Shown: positions 7,232 through 18,322, numbered from the stretch's first letter. The stretch is DNA of 64,000 nt from Nocardioides potassii (GCF_021648885.1 NZ_JAKJHZ010000005.1:310001-374000); one strand, 5' to 3'. Numbers and translations are program-made. The notes: generated from the sequence alone by a model not told the origin.

Positions 7232-10207
7232 TCAGGAGCGGGCGAGGATACGGCGTACGGCGTCGTCGACGAGCGTCTCGGCGCGCTTGTCGAAGCTGTG
7301 CTCGGCCATCACGCGCTCGGCGATCACCCGTCGGGCGGCGTCGTCCGGGAAGGCGTCGTACGGCGGCTGCACCAGGCGGGCGAGCTCGTGCTCGTTGTCG
7401 AAGGGCAGCACCAGGCCGCCGAAGATCTCCAGCCCCTCGATCCGGTCGCTGAGGATCCGCGCGCCGCACGCGGCGGCGTCGAAGAGGCGGTTGGAGGCGA
7501 AGCTGTCGCGGCGCATGTCGAGGTGGTGGTCGTTGAGGACGATGCCGGCGGAGGCGTAGAGCACGCCGACCTCGCGGTTGTCGACGCCGCCGGAGGCGAT
7601 CTGCTCGCGCTCGACGAACTCGGTCCAGTCGTTGCCGTGGAGGGTGAGGTCGGCGCCGATGGCGAGCGCGCTGCGGACGGCGTAGCGGTAGACGCCGCGG
7701 GAGTTGCCGACGAACAGCAGTGCGGGCCCCGTGTCGGGCTCGGCCCGGTCGGGGTGGAACCACCGGGTGTCGGTGCACTGCAGCAGCGGCTCGATCGTCG
7801 TGCCCCACTCGCGGCTCATCCGCTCCGCCCAGCTCGTGCTGGCGGCGTAGACGTGGTCGAAGGCCGCGACCTCCTCCGGCGTGATCATGTCGGGGTGGCT
7901 GATGATCCACTCGACGTTGAGGAGCCCGGGCCGCGGCGCGACGCGGTCGAGCCCGCGCAGCACCAGCAGCACGTCGTCGTGGTCGCGCGAGTCGCGGCCG
8001 CGGGCGTCGCGCCGGTCGATGGCGACGTGCTGGCCGCGGCCCTCGAGCGCGTCGGCGAGCGATCGCGCGAAGTAGGTGTCGCCCCACCGGTCACCGCGCT
8101 GGGCCGCGGGGGCCGCGATGTCGATCGCCCACCGGAGCCGGGGCGGTGACTCGTGGATCCCCTGGATCGGGCGGACGACCAGCTCGGGCACCAGCGCCGA
8201 CGCCGACGCGGGGTCCTCCGGGTCGGCGACGACCCGGCGGTTGCGCTCGTCGGTGACCTCGAGGCCTGCCCGCCGCAGCAGCTCGGGGGCTCGATCCGGT
8301 CCGGGCGCGCCGGGGCTCCGGGCCAGCGACGACATCGCGCCGATCAGCTCGTCGGGGAGGGCGTACGGCGTCCGCGAGGTGATCACGGCGTCCGGCACGA
8401 CGACGGAGCCGCCCAGGCCGGCCTGCTGCGCCCTGAGGCCGAGGTCGGTCTCGGCGAGGACCGACACGAAGCGGGCGTCGAGGCCGCGCAGCGCGACGGC
8501 GTCCTCGGTGCGCAGCGCGACCAGGGGAGCGGCCGGCGCGGCGACCCCGCTCTGGCCGATGCGGACGGCGTCGCTCGTCGGCAGGCCCGCCAGGAAGAGC
8601 TCGGGGTGCCGGTTGACCGCCGCGAACCGGGCGCCCGCGCTCAGCACCACGCCCTCGAGGTCGACGATGAGCGGCTGGGCGAGCGCGACGCCCGGCTCAC
8701 GGACGACCTCGGCGAGGCGGGCAGCGATCGGTTGCCGGGGTGGCATCGCCTCGGGCCGGACCAGCAGCACGGTGCTGCCGGCGGCCCGGGAGATGCCCAC
8801 GTTGGTCGCCGCCGACATCGAGACCGGCGTCGGCACCGAGACGAACCTCGCTCCCGAGATGATCGCGGCGATGGAGGCCGCGAGCACGTGGTGCGCCCGG
8901 CGGAGCCGTACGCCGACGAGGATCAGCTCGACACCCTCGCGCGGGACCGAGCCGAGCCACTCGACCGTGCGCCGCGGCTCGGGGCCGACCGGCATGACGG
9001 CGGTGACGAGGTCCTCGGACCACTCGCGCCCGGCGGCGTCCCAGTCGACGAGCTGCCGCTCGAGGACGACCGAGTCCCAGTCGTCGCCGAGGTCGGGCGT
9101 GCCGGGGTCTGGTCGCCTGAGGACCGGTACGTCGACGGGGAGCGGGTCGTGGTGGCGCGAGATCCGCAGCAGCAGGTCGCGCTCGACCGATCCGCCGAGG
9201 GTCTCGTCGAAGCCGCCCACGTCCTTGATCGCGGCCCGGCGCAGGAGCGCGGTCGCGAGGTCGACCGGCCGGCCTGCCAGCAGCTCTGCCCGGTCGCGGC
9301 CCACGGCGCCGGCGCCGGCGAGCACCGCCGAGGAGCCCGAGCGGTGCGCGTGCGCGACGAGCGAGGCGAGCATGTCGGGGAGCCACTGCCGGCCGAGGGG
9401 GAGGAAGGCGACGTGCTCGGCGGTGCCGTGCTCGAGCGCCACGTTGAGCGCGTGCGCGTGCGAGCACCGCGACTCCCGGACCACCGTGATGCGCTCGTCG
9501 AACGCCGCCGAGCCCTGCAGCACCGCGGCGGTGTCGTCGAGGGACCCGCGGTCGACGGCCACCAGGTGCCAGTCGGTGAAGGACTGCGCCTGCAGGGAGG
9601 CGACCGTCTCGCGCACCAGGGGGCCGTCGTCCTGCGTGGCCATCACGACGGTGACGGCGGGGGAGGTGCTCAGCGAGGTGGGAAGCGCGGGCGCCGGTCC
9701 GACCAGCGACGGGCGCTCGTGCACGACCTCGCGGCGCCAGGCGGCGGCCGCCTCGATCGCGGCCGTGCGGTAGGTACCCCACGAGACCTTGCGGGGCAGG
9801 ATCCGCGTCGGCAGGGCGGTGCCCGCCGACGACACCGACAGCCAGTAGGACAGCGCGCCGTAGGGGTGGTGGCGGGCCTCGGGGTGCGAGGCGAAGATGA
9901 TCCGCGGGTCGACCAACGGGTGCGGGGCGATGCGGTTGCGCCGCCTGCGCTCGGAGACGTACCAGAGGACGGGGTGCTGCCCGAGGCGCTGCCACGACCG
10001 GCGCCGACCGATCCACTGCGCCTCGAAGAGCGGGTGCGGGGACACGTCGCCCGCGAGCACGGCAGCGCGGGCGGCCTCCTCGGGGGAGGCGAAGGTCGTG
10101 CCGAGCTGGGCTCCGACGTAGTCGGCGTCGACGAGCCCGGACTCGACCAGGACGGTCTCGGCGTCGTCGAGCCGCACCTGGCTCGGCCGGCGACGCTCAC
10201 CGCGCAT
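7232..10207 (-). CDS. Large multidomain glycosyltransferase (GT2-like plus GT1/CgeB-like)
   Basis: The 991-residue protein has a family 2 glycosyltransferase fold at about residues 205-350, opening AVTVVMATQDDGPLVRETVA and ending with DVGGFDETL. Its metal site reads D-R-G-S-L-D-D rather than a plain DDGS. A second, poorer GT2-like stretch lies near 480-620. The C-terminal third resembles the Glycos_transf_1-like CgeB domain, with LLFVGNSRGVYR, NDHHLDMRRDSFASNRLFDA and FDKRAETL. It probably builds a cell-surface polysaccharide or glycosylates a cell-wall polymer. It shares 11 bases with the upstream RgpF-like gene, so the two form an operon. Donor and acceptor are unknown. Confidence 0.85.
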   Translation of the reverse strand: MRGERRRPSQVRLDDAETVLVESGLVDADYVGAQLGTTFASPEEAARAAVLAGDVSPHPLFEAQWIGRRRSWQRLGQHPVLWYVSERRRRNRIAPHPLVDPRIIFASHPEARHHPYGALSYWLSVSSAGTALPTRILPRKVSWGTYRTAAIEAAAAWRREVVHERPSLVGPAPALPTSLSTSPAVTVVMATQDDGPLVRETVASLQAQSFTDWHLVAVDRGSLDDTAAVLQGSAAFDERITVVRESRCSHAHALNVALEHGTAEHVAFLPLGRQWLPDMLASLVAHAHRSGSSAVLAGAGAVGRDRAELLAGRPVDLATALLRRAAIKDVGGFDETLGGSVERDLLLRISRHHDPLPVDVPVLRRPDPGTPDLGDDWDSVVLERQLVDWDAAGREWSEDLVTAVMPVGPEPRRTVEWLGSVPREGVELILVGVRLRRAHHVLAASIAAIISGARFVSVPTPVSMSAATNVGISRAAGSTVLLVRPEAMPPRQPIAARLAEVVREPGVALAQPLIVDLEGVVLSAGARFAAVNRHPELFLAGLPTSDAVRIGQSGVAAPAAPLVALRTEDAVALRGLDARFVSVLAETDLGLRAQQAGLGGSVVVPDAVITSRTPYALPDELIGAMSSLARSPGAPGPDRAPELLRRAGLEVTDERNRRVVADPEDPASASALVPELVVRPIQGIHESPPRLRWAIDIAAPAAQRGDRWGDTYFARSLADALEGRGQHVAIDRRDARGRDSRDHDDVLLVLRGLDRVAPRPGLLNVEWIISHPDMITPEEVAAFDHVYAASTSWAERMSREWGTTIEPLLQCTDTRWFHPDRAEPDTGPALLFVGNSRGVYRYAVRSALAIGADLTLHGNDWTEFVEREQIASGGVDNREVGVLYASAGIVLNDHHLDMRRDSFASNRLFDAAACGARILSDRIEGLEIFGGLVLPFDNEHELARLVQPPYDAFPDDAARRVIAERVMAEHSFDKRAETLVDDAVRRILARS

Positions 10208-11141
10208 CGGAGTACCTCACGCGGGGGAAGAGGGGCTCGAGGGCGAGGGGAGTGGGCAGGAGGCGCTCGGTGTCGCGCAGCGGGTAGTACTGCGCGGTCT
10301 CGTCGAGGAACTCCCGCACGCCGGCGAAGCGCTGCGGGAACCGGCGCTCGCACAGCTCCAGGAGGCGCTTGGCGTCGAGGTTGTAGGGGTCGTAGCGCAG
10401 GGTGTCGATCTTGACGTAGGGCAGCCGGGCGTCGTCGAGGACGCGGTCGGCCAGGCTCCGGGCGGGGTTCCACGGCTCGTTGGCGCGCTCGCGCCACTCG
10501 CGCACCTCCGCGCGCGTGCGCGGGAAGTGGGAGCGGTGCGCGGCCCACCAGCGCATCCGCTCGCGGGCGATCCGCTGGTCCTCGGGCGTCTCGACGAAGT
10601 AGGTGTCGGAGGTGAAGCCGGCCTCGTAGAGCCGCCGGGAGAGGCCGACCTCGTAGCGCCGGATGACCTGACGTCGCTTGGAGATCGGCTCCATCTCCTC
10701 CCAGAAGCTCGTGAAGGCGCGCGAGGCGACCACCCACGGGCGGAAGGCGACGAAGAACGACTGGATGTGCGGCGCGACACGCTCGGCGCCCGTCAGCCCC
10801 CAGAAGTCGCAGGGCCGGGTGGCCATCTCCTCGAACACCGGGTCGTAGGAGTCGAGCGCGAAGACGTAGGTGTCGTTGCAGACCACCACCTCGTCGTACG
10901 CCGTCAGGTCGCCGGCGGCGTCGAGGCCGACCTTGTAGCTGAAGAAGTCGTAGCCGTAGTTGGCCCGCTCGACGAGGACCGAGCGCTCCGAGAGCCACGC
11001 GCGCGCCGAGTCCTGCAGCGTGGCGGTCGTGCAGACCAGCAGCGTGTCGACCGATGCGGCCAGCGCCTCGACCTGTCCGCGCACGTGCGGACGCAGCTCC
11101 CCGGCCACGTCGAAGTGCGCCATCACGGCCAGTCTGGACAC
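10197..11141 (-). CDS. RgpF-like rhamnan synthesis family glycosyltransferase
   Basis: The 314-residue protein fits the rhamnan synthesis F family (RgpF): MAHFDVAGELRPHV at the N-terminus, then ANYGYDFFSYKVGL, which is the conserved N-x-G-R/Y-D-x(2)-x-Y-K block, followed by YDEVVVCNDTYVF and a W-G-L-T-G segment. RgpF proteins act in assembly of rhamnose-containing surface polysaccharides. A -10 hexamer TAGTGT at 11148-11153 is six bases before the GTG with no Shine-Dalgarno, so the message is probably leaderless and drives both glycan genes. The pair sits between ftsY and amt, positions that are usually adjacent in relatives, and looks like an insertion. Confidence 0.82.
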   Translation of the reverse strand: MSRLAVMAHFDVAGELRPHVRGQVEALAASVDTLLVCTTATLQDSARAWLSERSVLVERANYGYDFFSYKVGLDAAGDLTAYDEVVVCNDTYVFALDSYDPVFEEMATRPCDFWGLTGAERVAPHIQSFFVAFRPWVVASRAFTSFWEEMEPISKRRQVIRRYEVGLSRRLYEAGFTSDTYFVETPEDQRIARERMRWWAAHRSHFPRTRAEVREWRERANEPWNPARSLADRVLDDARLPYVKIDTLRYDPYNLDAKRLLELCERRFPQRFAGVREFLDETAQYYPLRDTERLLPTPLALEPLFPRVRYSDAR

Positions 11142-11147
11142 GGCCGA

Positions 11148-11153
11148 ACACTA
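11148..11153 (-). promoter_or_regulatory. -10 element, leaderless promoter of the glycan operon
   Basis: Read on the minus strand, TAGTGT is followed by six bases and the GTG start at 11141. Confidence 0.5.
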
Positions 11154-11216
11154 ACAAGCGGCGACCCCGCCCCACGCCTGACCGCACCGGTCGTCGACCG
11201 GCGGGCACAGGCCCAG

Positions 11217-11232
11217 TTCACACACCCGTAAC
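11217..11232 (+). promoter_or_regulatory. Candidate GlnR-type box upstream of amt
   Basis: TTCAC-N6-GTAAC resembles the actinobacterial GlnR box (gTnAc-N6-GaAAc): four of five informative positions match in the first half-site and four of five in the second. It lies 160 bases before the amt start in the 251-base divergent gap. GlnR commonly controls amt-glnB-glnD in actinobacteria. No second a/b pair was found at the expected spacing, so this is weak. Confidence 0.3.
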
Positions 11233-11392
11233 ACGAGGCGTCGATCCGTTGCCTGCCCGCAACATCCGTCGCGCGCCGGTGAAACCTCCCGGCCGCAGGC
11301 TTCGGGCATCGAGCGGGCCCCTGCACGCCACCGTCGTCGTGCGGCGGTCCGCACCCCCACCTTGTCAACCAAGCTCGAACCCTGGAGGTTCT

Positions 11393-13038
<1,646 letters not shown>

Positions 13039-13044
13039 CGACCA

Positions 13045-13080
13045 CGCGACGCCCCGGCGCTGAGGCGTCGGGGCGTCGCG
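13045..13080. terminator. Strong hairpin between glnB and glnD
   Basis: The arms 13045-13060 and 13065-13080 pair over 16 base pairs with one G-U, closing a TGAG loop. There is no T-tract afterwards, as is common in high-GC genomes. It lies 6 bases after the glnB stop and 43 bases before glnD, so it could end the amt-glnB message or lower read-through into glnD. Confidence 0.65.
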
Positions 13081-13122
13081 CTACCCCTCCGGCCCCGGCC
13101 GGACTCTCGGAGGAGGACTGAG

Positions 13123-15345
13123 GTGACCGCGCACGAACGCACCGCGCGCACCGCCGCGGCTGACGAGCTCTGCCGCGAGGCGTACGCCGCCTCCGCCGGG
13201 CCCGCCACCGGGGTGGCCCTGGTCGCGGTGGGCGGCTACGGGCGCGGCGAGCTCGCGCCCCACTCCGACCTCGACGTGGTGCTCGTCCACGAGGACGCCG
13301 TCGACCTCGGCGAGCTCGGCAGCTCGCTGTGGTACCCGCTGTGGGACTCCGGTCGCCGGCTCGACCACTCGGTCCGCTCGATGGGCGAGGTGGTCGATGC
13401 CGCGGCGGACCTGCGGGTCGCGCTCGGGCTGCTCGACGTGCGCCACCTCGCGGGCGACCCGGGGCTCACCCTCCGCCTGCGCACCACGATGCTCGCCGAC
13501 TGGCGGCGGCAGGCGCGCACGCGCCTGCCGGAGCTCAAGGCGATGACCCGGAAGCGCCACGACGTCACCGGGGAGCTCGCCCACGCCTCGGTCCCCGACG
13601 TCAAGGAGGCCGAGGGCGGCCTGCGCGACGCGGGAGTGCTCAAGGCGATCGAGGCCAGCTGGCTGGTCGACGCCTCGACCCCGGCGCTCGAGGCGGCGCG
13701 GCTGATGCTGCTCGACGTCCGCGACGAGGTGCAGCAGATCGCGGGACGGCCGAGCGACCGGATCGCGCCTGAGATGTGGGGGCCGCTGGCCGAGCGCCTC
13801 GACCTCCCCGACGCCGAGGCGGCGCAGCGGCACGTGCGCTCGCTGGGGCGTCGGATCGCCCACCTCTCGCGCCTGGCGTGGCGACGTACCGATGCGGTGA
13901 CCACGCTGGCGCGTGGCGAGAAGGGACGCCGTACGCCGGCGCTCGAGCGCATCGCGCCCGGGATCGCCCTGTCCCGCGGCGAGGTCGTCCTCGACGCCGG
14001 CACCAAGCCCGCCGAGGACCCGACCCTGCTCCTGCGGGCCGCCGCCGAGGCGGCGTCGCGCGACGCGGTGCTCGCCCCCACCACCGCCGCCCGGCTCGTC
14101 CGCGAGGGTGCGCCGCTCCCGGTGCCGTGGCCGGCCGCCGCCCGCGACGCGCTCGTGCGGCTGCTGGCGAGCGGCCCCGGACTGCTCCCGGTGTGGGAGA
14201 CGCTGGACGAGATCGACGGCATCGAGACCTTCCTGCCCGAGTGGGAGCAGATCCGGCTCCTGCCGCACGCGTCGGCGATCCACCGCTTCACCGTCGACCG
14301 GCACGTCGTCGAGACGTGTGCGGAGGCGGGTGCCCTCATCCGGACGGTCCGTCGCCCCGACCTGCTGCTCGTCGCCGCGCTCCTGCACGACATCGGCAAG
14401 GGCTCGCTGCACGACCACTCCGTCGCGGGCGAGCCCGTCGCCCGCAAGATCGTCGCCCGTATGGGCTTCACCGACCTCGACGCAGAAGTGGTCGCCTCGC
14501 TGGTCCGCTGGCACCTGCTGCTCGCGGACCTCGCCACCACCCGCGACCCCGACGACCCGGCCACGACGACCGAGCTGCTCAGCCACGTGCCGGACGCGGC
14601 CAGCCTCGACCTGCTGCGCGCCCTGACGGAGGCCGACGCCCGCGCCACCTCGGCGCAGGCCTGGACGACCTGGCGGGCCTCGCTCGTCGACCGGCTCGTG
14701 CTCCGGGCCGACACCGCCCTCGGGGCCGAGGCCAGTCCAGTCCCGCCGGTGGAGACGATCCCCGTGCCCGACGTCGTACGACGTGACCCGGACGCGGTGT
14801 CCGTCACGGTCGAGCCGCACGGCATCGGCGCGACCGTCACGGTCGTGGCGGCCGACCGGGTCGGGCTGCTCGCCGACGTCGCCGGAGGACTCGCGGCGCT
14901 GCGGGTGCCGGTGCACGCCGCACGCGCGTGGGCGCAGGTCGACGCCGAGGGGGAGTGGGGGGTCAGCTCGTGGGAGGTGCCCGACGCCTACCTCGACGCC
15001 ACCAAGGTGCGTGACCGGATCCGCAGGGTGGTCGAGGGCAGCCAGCAGCTGCCCGACCTGCCCGAGCGCCCCGAGGGCGAGCTGCCACCGATCGTCGAGG
15101 TCCGCCCCGACGCCTCGCGCGCCTCGCTCGTGCTGGAGATCCGCACCTCGGACCGCCCCGGCGTCGTGCACCGGGTGCTCACCACCCTCGCCCGGCTCGG
15201 CCTCACCGTCGCCTCCGCCCACGTGTCGACGCTCGGGCCGCAGGCGGTCGACGTCTTCTACGTCCAGGAGGACGGCGGGGTCCGGCCGACGGAGGAGCGC
15301 GCCGCCGCGGCCGCCCACGCCGTACGGACCGCCCTCGGCGGCTGA
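13123..15345 (+). CDS. glnD: PII uridylyl/adenylyltransferase GlnD
   Basis: The 740-residue protein has the GlnD layout. The nucleotidyltransferase motif GGYGRGELAPHSDLDVVL is at 37-54, with the G-x(11)-D-x-D metal site. A PII-UTase helical region with KEAEGGLRD follows. An HD hydrolase has LLHDIGKG around His422-Asp423. Two ACT domains fill roughly 560-640 and 665-735. It modifies the PII T-loop Tyr and, through the HD domain, removes the group; in actinobacteria the group is AMP. A purine-rich GGAGGAGG stretch precedes the GTG. Length is slightly below E. coli GlnD (890), which is normal for actinobacteria. Confidence 0.95.
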   Translation: MTAHERTARTAAADELCREAYAASAGPATGVALVAVGGYGRGELAPHSDLDVVLVHEDAVDLGELGSSLWYPLWDSGRRLDHSVRSMGEVVDAAADLRVALGLLDVRHLAGDPGLTLRLRTTMLADWRRQARTRLPELKAMTRKRHDVTGELAHASVPDVKEAEGGLRDAGVLKAIEASWLVDASTPALEAARLMLLDVRDEVQQIAGRPSDRIAPEMWGPLAERLDLPDAEAAQRHVRSLGRRIAHLSRLAWRRTDAVTTLARGEKGRRTPALERIAPGIALSRGEVVLDAGTKPAEDPTLLLRAAAEAASRDAVLAPTTAARLVREGAPLPVPWPAAARDALVRLLASGPGLLPVWETLDEIDGIETFLPEWEQIRLLPHASAIHRFTVDRHVVETCAEAGALIRTVRRPDLLLVAALLHDIGKGSLHDHSVAGEPVARKIVARMGFTDLDAEVVASLVRWHLLLADLATTRDPDDPATTTELLSHVPDAASLDLLRALTEADARATSAQAWTTWRASLVDRLVLRADTALGAEASPVPPVETIPVPDVVRRDPDAVSVTVEPHGIGATVTVVAADRVGLLADVAGGLAALRVPVHAARAWAQVDAEGEWGVSSWEVPDAYLDATKVRDRIRRVVEGSQQLPDLPERPEGELPPIVEVRPDASRASLVLEIRTSDRPGVVHRVLTTLARLGLTVASAHVSTLGPQAVDVFYVQEDGGVRPTEERAAAAAHAVRTALGG

Positions 15346-15366
15346 GTGGCACGACGCCCCGACGGC

Positions 15367-15372
15367 TAGGCT
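15367..15372 (+). promoter_or_regulatory. Possible -10 element for ffh
   Basis: TAGGCT lies 55 bases before the ffh GTG, in the 82-base gap after glnD. It matches the TAnnnT form; no -35 is clear. Confidence 0.35.
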
Positions 15373-15427
15373 TGCGCGTCGTACCACCCCTGACTTCCGC
15401 CATCGATGCGAGGGACTGACCCACACC

Positions 15428-16993
15428 GTGTTCGCCACACTCTCCGACCGCCTTGCCGACACCTTCAAGAACCTGCGGGGCAAGGGCCGGCTCTCCGAGG
15501 CCGACATCGACGCCACCGCGCGCGAGATCCGGATCGCGCTGCTCGAGGCCGACGTCGCGCTGCCCGTCGTCAAGGAGTTCGTCGGTGCGGTGAAGGAGCG
15601 GGCACGCTCGGAGGAGGTCAGCGGCGCGCTCAACCCCGCGCAGCAGATCATCAAGATCGTCCACGAGGAGCTCGTCACGATCCTCGGCGGCGAGACCCGC
15701 CGCCTGCGCTACGCCAAGTCCGGCCCGACGGTCATCATGCTCGCCGGCCTCCAGGGTGCCGGCAAGACGACCCTGGCCGCCAAGCTCGCGCTCTGGCTCA
15801 AGGACCAGGACAAGACGCCGATGCTCGTCGCGGCGGACCTCCAGCGGCCCAACGCGGTCCAGCAGCTCCAGGTCAACGGCGACCGCGTCGGCGTGCCCGT
15901 CTTCGCGCCCGAGCCCGGCAACGGGACCGGCAACCCGGTCGAGGTCGCGCGCGCGTCGATCGAGGAGGCAAAGCGTCGTCTGCACGACGTCGTCATCATC
16001 GACACCGCCGGCCGGCTCGGCGTGGACCAGACCCTGATGCAGCAGGCCGCGGACATCCGCGACGCCGTGCAGCCCGACGAGGTCCTCTTCGTCGTCGACG
16101 CGATGATCGGCCAGGACGCGGTCACGACCGCGCAGGCCTTCCTCGACGGCGTCGGCTACGACGGGGTGGTGCTCACCAAGCTCGACGGCGACGCCCGCGG
16201 TGGTGCCGCGCTGTCGATCCGCTCGATCACCGGCAAGCCGGTCATGTTCGCCTCCAGCGGCGAGAAGATGACCGACTTCGACCTCTTCCACCCCGACCGG
16301 ATGGCCTCGCGCATCCTCGACATGGGCGACATGCTCACCCTGATCGAGCAGGCCGAGAAGGCCTTCGACTCCGAGCAGGCGCTGAAGGCGGCCGAGAAGC
16401 TCGGCACCAAGGGCGGCTTCACGCTGGAGGACTTCCTCCAGCAGATGATGCAGATCCGCAAGCTCGGCTCGATGACCAAGATCATGGGGATGCTCCCGGG
16501 CATGGGTCAGTTCCGTGACCAGCTCGAGAACTTCGACGAGCGCGAGATCGACCGCATCCAGGCGATCATCCAGTCGATGACGCCGGCCGAGCGCGAGAAC
16601 CCCAAGATCATCGACGGTTCGCGACGAGCCCGCATCGCCAAGGGCTCGGGGCGCCAGGTCTCCGACGTCAACCAGCTCGTCGACCGCTTCTTCGAGGCGC
16701 GCAAGATGATGGAGTCGATGGCCCGCGGCGGCGGGATGCCGGGCATGCCCGGGATGCCCGGCCTGCCCGGCGGTGGCAAGCGCGCGGGGGCCAAGCAGCA
16801 GGCGAAGAAGGGCAAGAGCAAGCGGGTCTCCGGCAACCCCGCCAAGGCCGCCCAGCAGGCCGCGGCGCAGAAGGCGGCAGCGGCCGAGAGGGCCGCCAAC
16901 CCGTTCGGCAACCCCGAGGGCGCGGACATCGACTACGAGAAGGCCGCCGAGCAGCTCAACCTCCCGAAGGACTTCTCCAAGTTCCTCAAGTGA
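15428..16993 (+). CDS. ffh: Signal recognition particle protein Ffh (SRP54)
   Basis: The GTG at 15428 gives 521 residues beginning V-F-A-T-L-S-D-R-L, the conserved N-terminus. The N domain is followed by the G domain, with Walker A GLQGAGKTT at 107-115, DTAGRLGVD near 193 and TKLDGDARGG near 249. The M domain after about 300 is Met-rich and ends with G-M-P repeats and a Lys/Ala tail. Ffh binds 4.5S RNA and signal sequences and pairs with FtsY, encoded at 5979. The frame is open upstream, but those residues are antisense-like and not conserved. Confidence 0.97.
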   Translation: MFATLSDRLADTFKNLRGKGRLSEADIDATAREIRIALLEADVALPVVKEFVGAVKERARSEEVSGALNPAQQIIKIVHEELVTILGGETRRLRYAKSGPTVIMLAGLQGAGKTTLAAKLALWLKDQDKTPMLVAADLQRPNAVQQLQVNGDRVGVPVFAPEPGNGTGNPVEVARASIEEAKRRLHDVVIIDTAGRLGVDQTLMQQAADIRDAVQPDEVLFVVDAMIGQDAVTTAQAFLDGVGYDGVVLTKLDGDARGGAALSIRSITGKPVMFASSGEKMTDFDLFHPDRMASRILDMGDMLTLIEQAEKAFDSEQALKAAEKLGTKGGFTLEDFLQQMMQIRKLGSMTKIMGMLPGMGQFRDQLENFDEREIDRIQAIIQSMTPAERENPKIIDGSRRARIAKGSGRQVSDVNQLVDRFFEARKMMESMARGGGMPGMPGMPGLPGGGKRAGAKQQAKKGKSKRVSGNPAKAAQQAAAQKAAAAERAANPFGNPEGADIDYEKAAEQLNLPKDFSKFLK

Positions 16994-17069
16994 GACCGGC
17001 GGTATCAATCTCCCCGTCAGGGCCTCCTTGCTGGTTGAGTGTGCAACCACGTCGATGGAGGGGACCCGG

Positions 17070-18299
17070 GTGAGCGAGCCGTTCGACCTGCTGCTGGAGA
17101 AGTACGCCGCCCTCGTGGTGCGGGTGGGCGTCAACGTCCAGCCCGGCCAGGAGGTCGTGATCAGCGCGCTGCCCGAGCAGGCCGACGCCGCCCGGGCCCT
17201 GGCGGCGGAGGCCTACCGCGTGGGCGCGTCGCGGGTCGTCGTGAACTACGACGACCCGTTCCTCCAGAAGGCCGCGGTCGAGCACGCCCCCGAGGAGGTG
17301 CTCGGCAGCTCTCCCGATCACCTCCTCGCGCAGGCGCGCGGCTGGAACGAGAGCCGCCCGGCGCTCATCAGCCTGTCCGGCAACCCCCACCCGACGCTGA
17401 TGGAGGGCCTCGACCCGGCCCGGCTCGCGAAGTCGGTGCCGATCGACATGATCAAGGAGGTCGCGCCGCTCGTCACGACCAACAAGGTCGCCTGGACGGT
17501 CGTGGGCGCGCCGACCAAGGGGTGGGCCGACAGCGTCGGCGTCGCCGACCTCGCCCAGCTGTGGGACGCGGTGGCCACCTCGATGCGCCTCGACGAGGCC
17601 GACCCCATCGCGGCGTGGCGCTCCCACGTGGAGAAGCTCAAGGCGCGGGCGGCGACACTCAACGCCCACGGCTTCGACAAGATCCGCTACCGCGGGCCCG
17701 GCACCGACCTCACCCTCGGCCTGTCCGAGCGCTCGCGCTGGGTCGGCGGCTCGGTGGAGAACGACGCCGGCGTCGAGTTCGTCCCCAACATGCCCACCGA
17801 GGAGGTCTTCGTCTCCCCGGACTGGCGGCGTGCGGAGGGCTTCGTGCGCACGTCCGCACCGTTCTTCCTCGCCACGATGGGTGCGCTCGTCGAGGGCCTC
17901 GAGATCGAGATCAGCGACGGTACGATCACCGGAGCCAGGGCCGATCGCGGGGAGGAGGCGGTGCAGGCGCAGTTCGACCTGATCCCGCGCTCGCGCCACC
18001 TCGGCGAGGTCGCGATCGTCGACGCCGACTCGGCCGTCGCGCGCACCGACCTCGTCTACAAGGACATGCTCTTCGACGAGAACGTCGGCTCCCACGTCGC
18101 GTGGGGCATGGGCTACACGGTCGGGATGGACGGCTCGCTCGAGCTCAGCCCCGAGCAGCGGATCGGTGAGGGCCTGAACCAGTCCGACACCCACGTCGAC
18201 ATCGTCATCGGCAGCCCCGAGGTGCAGATCGACGGCATCCACGCCGACGGCTCGGTGGTCGCGGTGACCCGCGGCAACGAGTTCGTGCTGACCGACTAG
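17070..18299 (+). CDS. M29 family aminopeptidase
   Basis: From the GTG at 17070, preceded by GGAGGGG at 17057-17063, the protein has 409 residues (VSEPFDLLLEKYAALVVRVG), close to the thermophilic aminopeptidase T family length. Metal ligands of the family are recognisable in N-M-P-T-E-E-V-F, in D-E-N-V-G-S-H-V-A-W-G-M-G-Y, and in N-Q-S-D-T-H-V-D-I. M29 enzymes release N-terminal residues from peptides using two metal ions in the cytosol. An upstream in-frame ATG at 17055 would add five residues but lacks a good ribosome site. The gene stands alone between ffh and a small NYN-like gene. Confidence 0.92.
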   Translation: MSEPFDLLLEKYAALVVRVGVNVQPGQEVVISALPEQADAARALAAEAYRVGASRVVVNYDDPFLQKAAVEHAPEEVLGSSPDHLLAQARGWNESRPALISLSGNPHPTLMEGLDPARLAKSVPIDMIKEVAPLVTTNKVAWTVVGAPTKGWADSVGVADLAQLWDAVATSMRLDEADPIAAWRSHVEKLKARAATLNAHGFDKIRYRGPGTDLTLGLSERSRWVGGSVENDAGVEFVPNMPTEEVFVSPDWRRAEGFVRTSAPFFLATMGALVEGLEIEISDGTITGARADRGEEAVQAQFDLIPRSRHLGEVAIVDADSAVARTDLVYKDMLFDENVGSHVAWGMGYTVGMDGSLELSPEQRIGEGLNQSDTHVDIVIGSPEVQIDGIHADGSVVAVTRGNEFVLTD

Positions 18300-18322
18300 T
18301 GGCCGGCTGACACACTCGACGG

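Noticed and set aside
13081-15678. Minus-strand open frame of about 860 codons opposite glnD
   Set aside because: Low-complexity Arg/Gly/Ala translation with no domain; glnD on the plus strand has all family motifs.
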